Origin: Eretmocerus hayati
Taxonomy: Eukaryota > Arthropoda > Insecta > Hymenoptera > Aphelinidae
Assembly (NCBI GenBank): GCA_029851415.1
Contig: CM056741.1
Location: 85,388,282 to 85,452,281, forward strand
Direction: 5' to 3'
Length of the DNA: 64,000 nucleotides
Of this stretch, positions 1 through 12,091 are shown in pieces. How positions within the stretch are numbered: position 1 is the first letter of the stretch; each line of letters begins with the position of its first letter. Under the pieces are notes generated by a model. That model was not told the DNA's origin. It worked only from the letters and a program-made list of their open reading frames with translations, and searched no databases. The position numbers and the translations under genes were made by a program.

Positions 1-1130
1 TTCAAGGTCATTTGGAGGTCAACTGGATTTTTTTGGATGGAAACACCTACTTTTGACCTCGAATTCTGGAAGAACATAAAAAATGATGAAACTTTTAGTG
101 GAAACTTTTTTTGACCCGACTTGACCTTGGCGAGATAAATGGAGGTCAGAACGGGTTGACGGTGACCGCTGTAACTCCAAGAGTGAGCATTTTATCGAGC
201 AATGTTTGGGATAACAGTTGTTCATGATCACAGTAGGAAAGACCTAGTGATCTTGTTTCCGACCTTGGAGGTCATTTTCACCTTCAAGGTCTAGAACAAG
301 GATGTGAACTCATTTTTGCTGTGGTCATGAACACTTACAGTCGGAAAAATTTTTGATGAAGCGCTCACTCTTGGAGCTACAGCGTTTACCGTCAATCCTT
401 GCTGACCTTCATTCATCTCGCCAAGGTTGAGTAGTGCCTAGAAAAAATTTCATCATTTTTCGTGTTCTCTCAGAATTCGAGGTCAAAAGTAGGTGTTTCT
501 GTTGGAAAAATCGAGTTGACCTCCAAATCACCTCAAAAATGACCTCCAAGGTCGGAAACAAGGTCATAAGCTCTTTTCGACTGTGATCATGAACAACTAT
601 TGTCCCAAACGTTTTTTGATAGAATGCTCACTCTTGGAGCGACAGCAGTTACCGTCAACCCGTGGTGACCTCCATCAATCTCGCCAAGGTCAAGTCGGGT
701 CAAAAAAAGTTTCAAACAAAATTTCCATCACTTTTCATGTTTTTTCAGAATATGATGTTAAAATTAGGTGTTCCTATCCGAAAAAATCGAGTTGACCTTC
801 AAATGACCTTGAAAATGACCTCCAAGGTTGGAAACAAGGTCATTAGCTCTTTTCTACTGTGACCATGAACAATTCTTAGCCCAAACATTCTCCATGAAAT
901 GCTCACACTTGAAGCAACAGCGGTTACCGTCAACCCGTGCTGACCTCCATTTATCTCGCCAAGGTCAAGTCGGGTCAAAAAAAGTTTCATCATTTTTCAT
1001 GTTCTTTCGGGATTCGAGGTCAGAAGTAGGTGTTCCCATTTCAAAAAATCCAGTTAATCTCCAAATGACCTTGAAAATGACCTTCAAGGTGAAAAACAAG
1101 GCCACCATCGGATGTACCCTTCAAAATAAG
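1..1130. repeat. Tandem and inverted 265-275 bp repeat array
   Basis: A unit of about 265-275 bp containing the words GCTCACTCTTGGAG, CTCGCCAAGGTCAAG and TGACCTCCAAGGTC recurs in direct orientation with anchors near 363, 626 and 901. It recurs once more, inverted, at about 1-330. The ORFs in it (19-231 minus, 583-795 plus, 828-1175 plus) are copies of one another and follow the repeat, so I do not call them genes. The array is dense in AGGTCA/TGACCT half-sites. It probably continues left of the window. Confidence 0.8.
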
Positions 1131-2730
1131 GGGACACATGTTCCGCAGTTTTTCCCGATTCCCAACCATTTCTGAGAAAATCGTATTTAATAGAGTTGGG
1201 CTGACTTGTATAGGTGACAAGCAAGAGTATGAATAAGGAAATGAAGCAGAATGGAAGGGAATAGTTGGCACCTCTTGCCTGAAGATAAGTTTCTCGGAGC
1301 TCTAGGAAAGTATGCAACTTTCTTAGATACACTCATTCCAAAGGATATGATCCGAAGTCATCACATCACAATCAACCTTATTATATAGTATCATGTCCAG
1401 CATATCTCTACAACCTCCTTTATCTACGAAATGTGATGAAAATAATAATTTGTTCAGACCATTGAGAAGGAAAGGAAACCAGAAAATTCAATCTAGCATT
1501 GATCGCTTTAGTTTAAAACTTAGTAGAGATGATGAGTACTTCAAGTTGAATCAAAATTACCGAGAAAGACAAATCGTAATGTAATCAATCCTTTTCCATG
1601 CGTTTCACGTTCAGATTTTGCAAAACAATTACTCGACATACTTTCCTTGATCTCACGACACTCAAGAGTTAAAATTAATATTTTTCATTCTCTTCCCATT
1701 TGTTTCATGTTCAAATTTTGCTGAATTTTGCTAAATAGTTACTCGGCATGTTTTCCCTGATCTCATGACCCTCAAGAGTTGAAATTCAGTTTTTGATCCC
1801 AGAAGAAGTGATAGGGGGAAAGGATGGCCATACTCGCCAAGTTAGACTTTTGGACAAAGTGAAGTGGGGGGGGGGGGATCTTAACACTTGGCTATGGTAA
1901 TGACTGAATATTCCCAGATTGAAAAACATGCTATAAATAGGAGCATGTAGGAAAACACAAAAAACTTCTATGTATTTCATCCGTAAAAATCATTCTCCTG
2001 ATTAACACTAGTGTGCTTCGTTCCAAGATGAACATTTCTTGATCATGAGCAAAGAGAAATCTGGAGAAATGCAACTTTGTATTTTGGATAGCAAGACTCT
2101 TGTAATTAGTTCATAGAATTGACTTGAGTTGATCAAAGACTTCTAACCCCACTTATTATAGTGCTTGCAAGAGAAAGTTTTTGGATCACGAGGAACTTCT
2201 AGATTGTGGAAAGTCCCTACACGATGAGCCACATCTACTCTTCAGCAAGAGAGGATGCTATCTATCAAAGTGAATAACTAATAACTAATTGATAAATGAA
2301 ACATAGAATTATGACACTACACCTGTTGATGACATTTTTCAAGAACCAAAAACTAAAACAAATTCCATGTAGCACATTGGTAATTAGAAGTTGGAGCAAT
2401 CCGTGCGAACTCATTCTGAGGGAAATGAAGGTTCAATAGCGTTATGTGATATGTGTTCAGATTTCTGATGGAATGATCCTCAAGATAATTCCAGATGAAT
2501 GTATGGATCCAGTTTGATTAGTGATTGTCTTCTCAACCAACCATTTCCTCAATTTGAACTTACCACTTCCCACCAAGAGCGTAAATGTGCCTTTCTTTCT
2601 CCATAATACTCTTGATGAAACAGAAGGACCCTGTACAACTTTCTAATCCTATTCAGATATTAACCTATGCCATCACGCTCACAAAGTAAATGGCAAGAAT
2701 GTGAGTGACACGCCAAGAAAGTGAAATCCA
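1131..2730. other. Interval without supported gene
   Basis: AT-rich sequence with only short ORFs of no recognisable character. A short direct repeat (around 1600-1660 and 1690-1765, with the words CGTTTCACGTTC and CTCAAGAGTT) and a poly-G run near 1867-1878 are present. No domain, tRNA or clear transposon end was seen. Confidence 0.5.
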
Positions 2731-2732
2731 TA

Positions 2733-3666
2733 TGGGCGTTTCTCTGGAACTTTTACACCGGCTGGAATACAGCTATGGATGATGATATAAGAGAACAATC
2801 AAATCCATCGGCCCCAATCAAAGTGAAAATATCATCATCCAAGTCTCAAAATGACATATCTTTGGCCTCTGTATGATCAGAGGAAGTTGATTCATTCTAG
2901 CTCACTCAAAGAGAGAAAATGTGGGCAAGATCCTGTGGAAATACTTGGTACTTTTGTGCAGTCTTACGGATATTCTGGTGATGCCGCGCAACTTTTCGGG
3001 TTGATTCAAGCTGCATTTGGTGGATAATATATTGGAGAAAAATGACCCAAAAGCGCGATGGTGTGCTACCAATTCAGCCAAAACTGTATGACTTTGAAAA
3101 TTGGGAATAAAAAATCAGTCATGTCTCGTTCAACTCAAAGATGATTACGCCGAGCTCCTGCCGTGACTCTGAACGCAATTTTCGGAATGCATATCTACAG
3201 TAGATGCAATTGCAAAGATTTTGCGACGAGTCTCGTGTTGGTGTGATATTTCTGTCTAGAATACGACCGTTCTGAAGTGAAATTGGAAAAACGTGACTCA
3301 CGGACAAAATTCAGTTTCTCTGATCCCACATTGGCGAATCGAATTCTATGTTGATAAAACCAATTGTAATCGGATACCCTGACCCTACGAAGCTGCAAAA
3401 AGGCCAAGGCATTCGTTGGAATTGTCAATCTAGCCAAATAATAGCTTAGGAAATTCTGGAAAATCGGCGAAAAACTACTTTTTCTTCGACTCATTAACGT
3501 GATTTTGGCGATGCCACTTACTCTATATGAGTTTTAATAGTGGATTTGTAACTCTCAATACTGTACAAGTATGTGAGCAAAAGGTCCCAGGTGTGCGTTG
3601 AGCGGTTTTCATTTCTCGTTTTTCAACGATTTTCAGCAAAGTGCAAAAGTTCCAGAGAAACGCTCA
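2733..3666. mobile_element. TA-flanked terminal-inverted-repeat element, non-autonomous
   Basis: The ends 2733-2758 and 3641-3666 are 26-bp inverted repeats (TGGGCGTTTCTCTGGAAC against TGAGCGTTTCTCTGGAAC at the start) with two mismatches. TA dinucleotides flank both ends (2731-2732 and 3667-3668). TA targets with TIRs of this size are typical of the Tc1/mariner superfamily. The interior ORFs (for example 3195-3494 minus) show no DDE/D transposase motif that I can recognise, so this is taken as a non-autonomous or decayed copy. Confidence 0.6.
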
Positions 3667-4204
3667 TATACCATATGAGTGAGAGTCTAGCTGAGAATCT
3701 TGGATTAGAGTATTATGCAATGGGAGTATGATATTCAACATTTAACAGAGCAGCATCAGAAAACAGTGCACATATATCACAGCAACTGTTCGTTAGCAGT
3801 CATTAATAGGACTGACCTGTCTCATAACATCTAAATGGGATAGACGATCCCTCTTGATGTGTTGGACATTGACAGGTTTTTATTGAGACACGAAAAGCGT
3901 AACACGGAGGATATTCTATTGGTCGCACTCCTCTTCAACTAGAGTGGTTTATGTTTATGAACTTTTCTTTGAGATGCACAATTTATAGCTCCACAGTTAG
4001 GTCTGTCTGAAGTATAAAGGAAACTAAAAGTCAATACACTGCTGAAGTGTTAATTGATACTGGCACTCATTTTTTCTCACGATCAAATCCTAGATTCTCC
4101 GAATATTTTTGAAGATCAACTCTTGGCACTGCACAATAGAAAGAATGACACACATTCTAGCCTATCATTTTCATATCACTCCAGACGAAAACACACAACA
4201 ATAG

Positions 4205-4552
4205 GTGGCTCTTCTTCCTCCAACAACGAGAGCTGATTTTTACAAGCTCGCTGCAGGCGGTGCTACGATTGGCATCATATTAATTGGCATTCGGTCTCTG
4301 CTTTTATCTCTACATAATATAATCAGAATAGTCAAAAAAGTTGCAACATGTTACTGCTGGAGTGGAATAACGCCGTCTGCTATACACGCGTCCGCATCAA
4401 AACATCACCCGTGTTTTCACGGCCGATCGCCTCGCGTGGTCGACCCCAACAATCGATTGTGTTCGACTTCGAGTGTCGTAACGCGGCTTGAAATCTTGAC
4501 GCGAAAAAATTGGGGAGGGTCGAAATTAGTGAGCAAGATATTTTGGCACTAA
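4205..4552 (+). CDS. Hypothetical ORF with one hydrophobic segment
   Basis: The 115-codon ORF opens with GTG, directly after an in-frame TAG, so it has no ATG start of its own and may be a fragment or an exon. Residues 18-45 form a hydrophobic stretch rich in Gly, Ile and Leu, followed by basic residues and a short Cys-rich tail. This is the arrangement of a membrane anchor plus cytoplasmic tail. I do not recognise the family. It could be the end of a decayed envelope or membrane protein, but it may equally be a chance ORF. Confidence 0.15.
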   Translation: MALLPPTTRADFYKLAAGGATIGIILIGIRSLLLSLHNIIRIVKKVATCYCWSGITPSAIHASASKHHPCFHGRSPRVVDPNNRLCSTSSVVTRLEILTRKNWGGSKLVSKIFWH

Positions 4553-5129
4553 ACGCTGTCAGCGGCGGAATGACTCGCCAATATCCTTGTTGAGGACCGA
4601 AATAACGGGTTCAGAGGGAGTGAGACCCCTCTGGACCCAGAGAAGCGTGAAATAAGTGAATTCGAAAAATGTGTGAGGTTAAAACGGCCCAACTCAGCAT
4701 ATATGAGGCACAGCGGCTTTGCGCGCTTTCTCTCTTTTCCTCACATGTTCTTCTCTTTCATACCCGCCAGCAAGAGCCTTCTGATTTTGGGAAATTACAG
4801 GTATATCTGTCTGTTCAGATGAAGAACTTACTTCAAAATGGTGAGGAGGAATATGCAAGAGTCGAAATTTTTTTGGAAAGATCGGACATATATATCATTC
4901 CATAACTTTCTGGTGATATTTCCCCTTGGTTTGCGTTTTTTTGTCCACTATATCGATGTGATCCGATCATCAAATCCTCCCCGCAGTCCTCGGCGACTGA
5001 TTTTGAACGAAACGGAACTATTCGATGTCGATTATTTTCATGGCGATGAATTTTTTGGTAAGAAAAACTGTGCGAAAGAAAATTGTTCCCAAAAAAAGGA
5101 GTTTCTTCAAACAAAATATATGACCGGTG

Positions 5130-5195
5130 AACCTGCCAGCCTGCCGCCCGCTCTGCCGGCCAACCTGCTGGCCGACCTGCCGGCCGTCCATTTTC
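5130..5195. repeat. Short GC-rich CCTGCCGGC-type minisatellite
   Basis: About seven degenerate copies of a 9-12 base unit based on CCTGCCGGCC lie in otherwise AT-rich sequence. The ORFs running through it on both strands (4838-5209 and 5018-5275) are produced by the repeat. Confidence 0.7.
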
Positions 5196-7173
5196 AGTGG
5201 GGTCTGTAAGTGTACTGTGCTAAAATCGAAATCGACTGCGCATAACTTGAGATCAGGATAGGTACTCGCATTCATTTGTTTTTTCTATGTGACCAATTTC
5301 GTGGAAATGTGAACAGAAGTTGTCCCAGGGGGACGAATCCAAAAAGGTTCACCGCACCATTCTCTCGTGATTCAATACGCGTTCAGAATTATTTCAAGAA
5401 TGACCCGTAAATCAAGTCAAGGATGAGCAAAGTACTACTTCTCACATCTCATGGTTGAGAGAGAAACAAATACGGAACCTGTGAAGCAAACGCATTCGGT
5501 ACAGACAGTTGAGCATGAATCCTTTGCTTCTCCGAGTCAGCTTGCGCCGCTCTTTGAAGCAGCCACATCAATGCGTATGCTCATAATCTTCCTCTGAGTC
5601 GAAGTATGTCTAGTTTTAGGTTCATCAAATCCTCTTAATCATTTCTTTCCTTTTCTGTGATTTCTCAAGCCCAAAAATTTCGTAAACGATCGGATCTGAT
5701 TTTGGATAGGATTTGGATGAAGACTTGTTTGCATCCAGCGTGTTTCTCCCCGGCATTCCCTTTTCGTGAACTTGAGAGAACGGAATCGGCTGAGATATGC
5801 TCCACTTTGCTCGAAACAGCAAGAATATGCTGGTTATCTAATTGTCCCCTGAATTTCTGTTGTCTGCGTGGTAGATGCCGTGTATCGAGGAATCTGCGCT
5901 GGCCACCACCAGGATAGATTGAGTTTGGTGTGACTTTGGATGCAATAAAATCATGCCTCCTAAGTCACTGTAGTCTCTCATCTCATTCCATCTGCATTTG
6001 CATTCTTTCATCGTTTTCCAGTTTGTAGTGAACTACAATCATCCACGCTTGTCCGAGAATCGCTGATGAACTTGGATTCTCATTTTCTATGCTTTCTCAT
6101 CATGAGCGAACTGGAACTCTTGATCGTTTGCAAGAACTGCAAATAAAATATGTTTCTCGAACTTCCTCCACACTCTACTTCTAGTTTGATCAAACTCTTG
6201 ATCTTCGCCCAAGTTTTATACCTCCGACTTCTCCTATGGAGCTTCAGTCTCACTCTTTCGCAGATGACAGCTTCATCCTCCTGCTCCTGGGCGTATTTCT
6301 TTTTTTTTGGGGCATACCCGCGGAATCTTTTTCGTAGAGTCGCAATGGTTGACGGAAGGAATTCTCTAAGATGATTCAATCTGAATCTCTTGGAGCTCAT
6401 CATTCACTTCGGTGCTGGGCAATGAACGCCTTTCTCGCAGTGAAAAAATGCATGTTGTTGAACATTGCGTTTTTCCCTGGTATTTCCCTTTTTTCTTCTT
6501 CTTCCTTGTTTGTGTCAGACTGTTGAAGCGAATTTTGCGTGTGTGGGACTGTTCGGAAACTGGGAGAGGATAGAACCTTTTGTATGGAACCCCTGGACTT
6601 CTAAGAGCATCATTCAAAACTTCATCTAGACACCTTGATAAGGCTATAGCAAATGAATTTCTACCCTCCGCTAGACTAGTAAGTCCCACTTACTATGAAT
6701 CATTCAACGAAGCGGGGATTGCTCCACGTTCACCATCTTACTGGCTCGAGTTAGCACTTCTGACTTCGTGCTCCATGATTTTAGTTCAACGCTCTCATTA
6801 CTTGCAAATAAATGCACGCAGTTTCCAGTAAATCCTTCATTTGGAAAACTACAATTTTCCTCTCGATCTTGAGTAACGCGACTCTAGATCAATCATTCAG
6901 CGCAAGCTGAGTCGATACTCATCACATACATTCGTATAGCCCGATAAATTGTGACTCAAACATTTCTTTTTTTCAATAAGATTTCGACCGAGATTTTCTT
7001 TGTAGTGTGCGCTGTTTATCAAACTGCCTCCTCTGACCTTTACCTTCAAAATATTGGATTCAGGAATTGAACACTCATTCTTACGTGGCTGACCACGTCC
7101 ATTCGCCGCGCAAAATAGTACATTTCGATACAAGGGTGGAAGAATAAGTTTTACACCCGTGTATCGAATACTA

Positions 7174-7247
7174 TTTTTTGACAAACTGTGAGAGAAAGTG
7201 GAAAATCAGTGCGGAAAAGTTACTTTCTCGCACAGTGTGTCAAAAAA
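7174..7247. repeat. Hairpin with 26-bp arms
   Basis: Arms 7174-7199 and 7222-7247 begin and end with T6/A6 and contain TTTTTTGACAAACTGTG. They pair with two mismatches across a 22-base loop. This could be a small snapback or the remnant of a miniature inverted-repeat element. Confidence 0.7.
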
Positions 7248-7625
7248 GAAATTAAATGTGCATCCATTGTTATGGGGGAAAAATTACTCCCCTGTGGCTC
7301 GGTTCACTCATTCGAATTATCTGAATGCTCGGTTACGAACAAACTTGATTAGGTCATTCAAAAAGACTCTGACTCCGGATATCTCTCAACCAAAAAAGGG
7401 ATCTCCTTGATATATTAATATGATTTGATGAATGATTCAATCAATTCTGATGGTAGTCACACAAAATTCAACCAGCAAAAACAGTAGCCAAATCAGTGGG
7501 TTATGACCAAATAGACACTTTCCACCTCTACCGGTACGTGACTATTGAAATGATCAACTCAATCTGTGGTTTCCAACCACGAGATTCTGAGTTTGACGAT
7601 ACTCGAACACGCCAACTACAATCAA

Positions 7626-9424
7626 TCACTCATTATTGATTTTTTTTCATAGAAATCTATTCACACTCCTTGAACGAATCCGAGCCCTTATGTTAGCCAC
7701 TAAAGTTCAGTCAGGGCAAAGAATCCGACGGATTACTTGGTTCATATAAAACATGAAGAATAGATTTTAAGGCTAGTCCGTAGAGAATCCGGATATTTTA
7801 CCCGATAGATGGCGCTTTGATCGTACTACATGTGAGATGGGAGATTATGAACCACTTTTTCGCCTCATAGTATTTCAACCTCACATTTCCAACCCAAACG
7901 AGATATGGCAACTGAAACACCATGATATTTCCCGTCGAATGAGTTGTTCCACCCCCGATTCTATATCTGTAGAAAATCGTAGTTTTTTGACTTGCTGAGC
8001 AAGTTATACTGCTCGATGCTCACACTAGTTCAAGGTTTTTGCGAGCTAGATTCAGAATTTTCGGGCGTGGGAGGGCTCATTCGACAGGAAATCCCAATCC
8101 ACAGGTGGCCTAGTATCTGATTTTGGCCGAAACTGTTTTGTTATTGAAGAATGAATCGGAATAGTCGCGGACGCGCTCTGTCCCACCAAAAATTGCCTTC
8201 AAGCTTTTCTCGACTCTTAATAAAGGAAGTGCGATCAAACTTTACATGGTATCTCGTTATAAGATTTCACAGGTGGCCTAGTATCTGAATAATACATCCA
8301 GTACCAATAGAAGCGTACAAACTATAATACCGCTCTCAGAATCATTGGATGCAGCTGCAACCTCAAAGTACGCCGGTGCGTGTCTGGTTGCGGTTTTGCG
8401 AGTACTCCGGACTAGCCTTAATAGTATCAATCAGAATATTGTCATCTCTTCTTAAAAAATGGTCCGTTTTTCAATTGCATAGCATGACCCAGTGTTGTCG
8501 AGATCTCGATGAGATACGGGCCATATGTAAATGGTTAGTAGCTTTTGTAATCGCGTATAACATAACTGATTATGAGCCCTGTGATGAGTAATAAATGTAT
8601 CTCGAAAGCGTGGATGGAGGAAGCTGGGGAGGGCTTCATCATGAAGAATCTGTTTCACGGAGCATAGTGCTGGGCGTCCTCCAACTCGGAGATTTTTGGG
8701 GTCACAGAGTTGGAATACGTTATCGTTCAGCCCTCTATCTCGTGATGCGGAGGCTGCATGGGTGGACCATGCAGGGGAGGGGGGGGGGGCTGCAGCGGAA
8801 AATCGATATCGCTATCAATCCCAGGAAATCCTCTCAGGCAGACAAGATGATCGTTTTCTCATCATTGACCGCTTGACGATCTCGAGTGCAGCGATATAGA
8901 TTTTCCACCGCAGCCCCCCCCCCCCTGTATGATCCGCCCACGCAGCCTCCGCATCACGAGATAGAGGGCTAGACGATAACGTATTCAAACTCTGTGACCC
9001 CAAAAACTTCCGAGTTGGAGAACGCCCAGCACTATGCTTCGTGAAACGGATTCTTCGTGATAAAGCCCTCCCCAGCTTCCTCCACCCACGCTTTCGAGAT
9101 ACATGTATTACTCATCACAGGGCTCATGATCAGTTATATTGTACGCAATTACAGAAGCTACTAACCATTTACATATAGCCCGTATCTCATCGAGATGTCG
9201 ACAACACTGGGTCATGCTATGCAATTAGAAAAAAGGAACATTAATTTAAGAAGAGATGACAATATTCTGATTGATTCTATTGAAATCGATTCTTCATGTT
9301 ATCGATATGAACCAAGTAATCCGTTGGATTCTCTGCCCTGACTGAACTTTAGTGGCTAATATAAGGGCTCAGATTCGTTCAAGGAGACTGAATAGCCTTC
9401 TATGAAGAAAATCAATAATGAGTG
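7626..9424. mobile_element. Fold-back element with long inverted arms
   Basis: The sequence reads the same, inverted, from both ends. The outer arms are 7626-7766 and about 9287-9424 (TCACTCATTATTGATTTT on the outside). The inner arms are about 8422-8813 and 8889-9285, around a spacer of about 75 bp. A G10 run near 8779 faces a C-run near 8917. Overlapping ORFs on both strands are mirror images of the same non-coding sequence. The left arm is interrupted by a separate TTAA-flanked element. Confidence 0.85.
7771..8417. mobile_element. TTAA-flanked MITE inserted in the fold-back arm
   Basis: TTAA occurs on both sides (7767-7770 and 8418-8421). The ends are inverted copies of GGCTAGTCCG, with further similarity inward (GGAGTACTCGCAAAACCG at the right end). 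The mirror arm of the host fold-back lacks this 647 bp and so shows the empty site. TTAA duplication fits piggyBac- or Kolobok-type elements. No transposase is encoded. A relative lies near 50206-50695. Confidence 0.75.
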
Positions 9425-9800
9425 ACAACAAAGCTTACGTAACCTCAATTAAATGCATCCTTTCCATTAAAATATCTCAAAAATGAGTCATAGGCGCTCT
9501 TCGAGCCCATTGACAAAGTTGAGCAGCATGAAATGATCTACTACACTGCCAAATTTCATCAAAATTGGCCTTAAGCCACTTCCCATTGATTTTGTGCGGG
9601 GTCCTTTGTTGTTGAAGGGTACATTCCTGAACCTTCATATCCAATTCTTCCCTTATTTAATTTTCGGACAATAGTATTTACTTGGCTGATGTTCTTGCCA
9701 ATAAATGCTATGTTCATACTCGAATCATACAAGACATATCTGTAATATTACTTTATACGATGAAAACAAAAGTGAGAATGAAAGTTTTGCACCTCAAAGT
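9425..9800. other. Spacer without supported gene
   Basis: No ORF or repeat of note apart from an 11-base word GGGGTCCTTTG near 9598. This word is inverted at the start of the following palindrome. Confidence 0.5.
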
Positions 9801-11870
9801 TCAAAGGACCCCGCCATGAATGATAGGATTTTGGCTTTCAGCGAATTTGACCGAATCGGCAATCAATCGATAGAGCTCGACGTGCTGAGCGAAAGTCTCT
9901 ATAACCGCTAAACCCGAAAAATTCTCGTTTTCGAGTGATTTGGTTGCAAAGTCGCAGATTTTACCGAGCCAAAATAGGGTTATGGAATCAATTAAACAAT
10001 AACATAAGTTCGAATTCGTTCGGCTCGCTTGGTATTTGCCAGCTAAATACCTCTGATGAAGCAAGAATCTTTGCATTGCACGCGATTTGATAATACTCTC
10101 AAAAGAATCTTTCACTGCCGCCATTCTCGCAGGATATTTTTAAAGTCCGCACAATCGAAACGCTTCGAAAGATTTTGATATTTCAAACGGTCTACGGGAT
10201 GTAGTATATTATCAAGGCAAATGCGGATGACGAGTTTCATCATCAACGAGATACATACAATATTTAGAGCTCACACCTCACGCAAGGGTGCGTTGAGAAG
10301 AGCGTTTCCCCGCTGGATGGTTGAAAAATACGTCTAAGCTCTCAGTACAACTTTGAAATAAAATCATTGAATCTTTTTTTCCGAACTGTTTATCGTTTGA
10401 AGGTAACGAGATTTTCACATTTCTAGTGTGCGGGGGCGGGAGGGGGGCCTACAAACATTTGAAAATATCTTATGAGCTTCCAGAGAGATATTCGTTTCGA
10501 ATTTTGGGTGGTGATTGAATTCCGCGTCGTATCGCACTCGGCTCGAACATACGAAAATCGAATCAGGCCCAACTCTATGTCGGCAAAGGTTGCGAAGATC
10601 GTTTTAATTTTTTTTCCGGGATCGCAGATTGAGACTTGTATGGTTGTTTGAGCAGACGCCTATTGATTTTCGAAAATATATTCGTTTCAGCGAGATGATA
10701 TCAGAAATGAGAAGTCGATTAAGTACTCTGTTGAAACCATGTGAAGCATCGAATTCTTTTTTCTCAAAATAGGTGCGATCTGACAGAAAATGTAATCGTC
10801 GTTTGATAACCAAGAGATATTACATTCTGATTTTCGATAGATATATTCTCGAATGTACACTACTGGTCAAGAGTGTAAATACACCTCTGGTGATTTCTAG
10901 AGTTAGACATTTCAGAGCCTACTGGTCGTACAGACCTCTCCGCGATTGCATTTTGTAGCTTGCCACGAATACTTTTGAAGCTATTTCCTATGTATTTTCT
11001 GTCTCGCGCATTATATCAGAGATACACGGGTCAAAGGTATAACTTTTTCGCATTCTTCCAGCGAAGGTACGTGACCTTTGCCGATATAGAGTTGGGCCTG
11101 ATTCGATTTTCGTATGTTCGAGGGGAGTGCCATACAACGCGGAATTCAATCACTGCCCAAGATTCGAAACGAATGTCTCTTTGGAATCTCATAAGATATT
11201 TTCAAATGTTTGTAGGCCCCCCTCCCGCCCCCGCACACTAGAAATGTGAAAATCTCGTTACCTTCAAACGATAAACAGTTCGGAAAAAAAGATTCAATGA
11301 TTTTATTTCAAAGTTGTACTGAGAGCTTAGACGTATTTTTCAACCATCCAGCGGGAAAACGCTCTTCTCAACGCACCCTTGCGTGAGAAGTGAGCTCTAA
11401 ATATTGTATGTATCTCGTTGATGATGAAACTCGTCATCCGCATTTGCCTTGATGATATACTACGTCCCGTAGACCGTTTGAAATATCAAAATCTTTCAAA
11501 GCGTTTCGATTGTGCGGACTTTAAAAATATCCTGCGAGAATGGCGGCAGTGAAAGATTCTTTTGAGAGTATTATCAAATCGCGTGCAATGCAAAGATTCT
11601 TGCTTCATCAGAGGTATTTAGCTGGCAAACACCAAGCGAGCCGAACGAATTCGAACTTATGTTATTGTTTAATTGATGCCATAACCCTATTTTGGCTCGG
11701 TAAAATCTGCGACTTTGCAACCAAATCACTCGAAAACGAGAATTTTTCGGGTTTAGCGGTTATAGAGACTTTTGCTCAGCACGTCGAGCTCTATCGATTG
11801 ATTGCCGATTCGGTCAAATTCGCTGAAAGCCAAAATCCTATCATTTATGGCGGGGTCCTTTACAAAAATG
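9801..11870. repeat. Two-kilobase near-perfect palindrome
   Basis: The arms, about 9801-10597 and 11064-11870, are inverted copies around a spacer of about 460 bp. They are so similar that only scattered differences can be seen. In a 324-nt stretch that is open in both arms (10124-9801 minus and 11540-11863 plus) I count about four differences, three of which would change an amino acid. This gives no sign of selection on a protein. A G/C-rich block (GGGGGCGGGAGGGG) lies near 10435 with its mirror near 11220. Confidence 0.9.
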
Positions 11871-11887
11871 AAGAGATTGGAGACTGA
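11540..11887 (+). CDS. Doubtful ORF in the palindrome arm
   Basis: A 115-codon ORF with ATG start and a protein-like mix of residues (MAAVKDSFESIIKSRAM at the start, hydrophobic middle, acidic helix-like second half). Its mirror copy at 9801-10124 on the minus strand ends shortly after codon 107. I do not recognise the family. The few differences between the copies are mostly amino-acid changing, which argues against a maintained gene. It is listed because it is the only long ORF of the palindrome. Confidence 0.2.
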   Translation: MAAVKDSFESIIKSRAMQRFLLHQRYLAGKHQASRTNSNLCYCLIDAITLFWLGKICDFATKSLENENFSGLAVIETFAQHVELYRLIADSVKFAESQNPIIYGGVLYKNEEIGD

Positions 11888-11923
11888 CGAATCGCAACTG
11901 TGATGAATTTACATACATACCAT

Positions 11924-12011
11924 GTGACCACGATATTTCTGGCAAAATTTGGAGGTTATTCTCATGTCCTGTTCTTGTGCATGTATGTTTTGTCAGAAAT
12001 ATCGTGGTCAC
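11924..12011. repeat. Hairpin with 24-bp arms upstream of the Penelope-like fragment
   Basis: GTGACCACGATATTTCTGGC at 11924 is repeated inverted at 11988-12011 with one mismatch, across a 40-base loop. It may be part of the terminal structure of the Penelope-like element that follows. Confidence 0.6.
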
Positions 12012-12029
12012 GTTGTATTTACACACATA

Positions 12030-12071
12030 GGCACTTGATAAGGGTGGGAAAATCCACCGAAACGTTATGCC
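12030..12071 (+). ncRNA. Possible degenerate hammerhead-ribozyme motif
   Basis: The order of parts matches a minimal hammerhead. GGCA (12030-12033) is followed by a CTGATGA-like core (CTTGATAA), a stem GGTGG/CCACC, then GAAAC, then TGCC, which pairs with the first GGCA. The core departs from the consensus at two positions, so activity is doubtful. Hammerheads are known in the terminal repeats of Penelope-like elements, and this one lies just upstream of such a fragment. Confidence 0.35.
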
Positions 12072-12091
12072 ACAGATTTCAATCAGAATAA

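Larger units (their letters stand above)
3669..7173. other. Interval without confidently supported genes
   Basis: Contains several short ORFs whose composition does not convince. They include 6080-6403 minus (Lys/Arg-rich), 6366-6689 minus, 6897-7184 minus and the hydrophobic ORF at 4205-4552. A phrase at about 4045-4065 reads I-D-T-G-T-H, superficially like a retroviral protease active site, but no supporting protease context was found around it. Confidence 0.4.

Noticed and set aside
4045..4068. I-D-T-G-T-H phrase resembling a retroviral protease active site
   Set aside because: No second protease strand, no RT nearby, and the frame closes soon after. A three-residue motif alone is not enough.
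9598..9812. GGGGTCCTTTG and its inverse as ends of a possible 215-bp element
   Set aside because: The right copy belongs to the start of the large palindrome, and no target duplication is visible. An 11-bp match can be chance.
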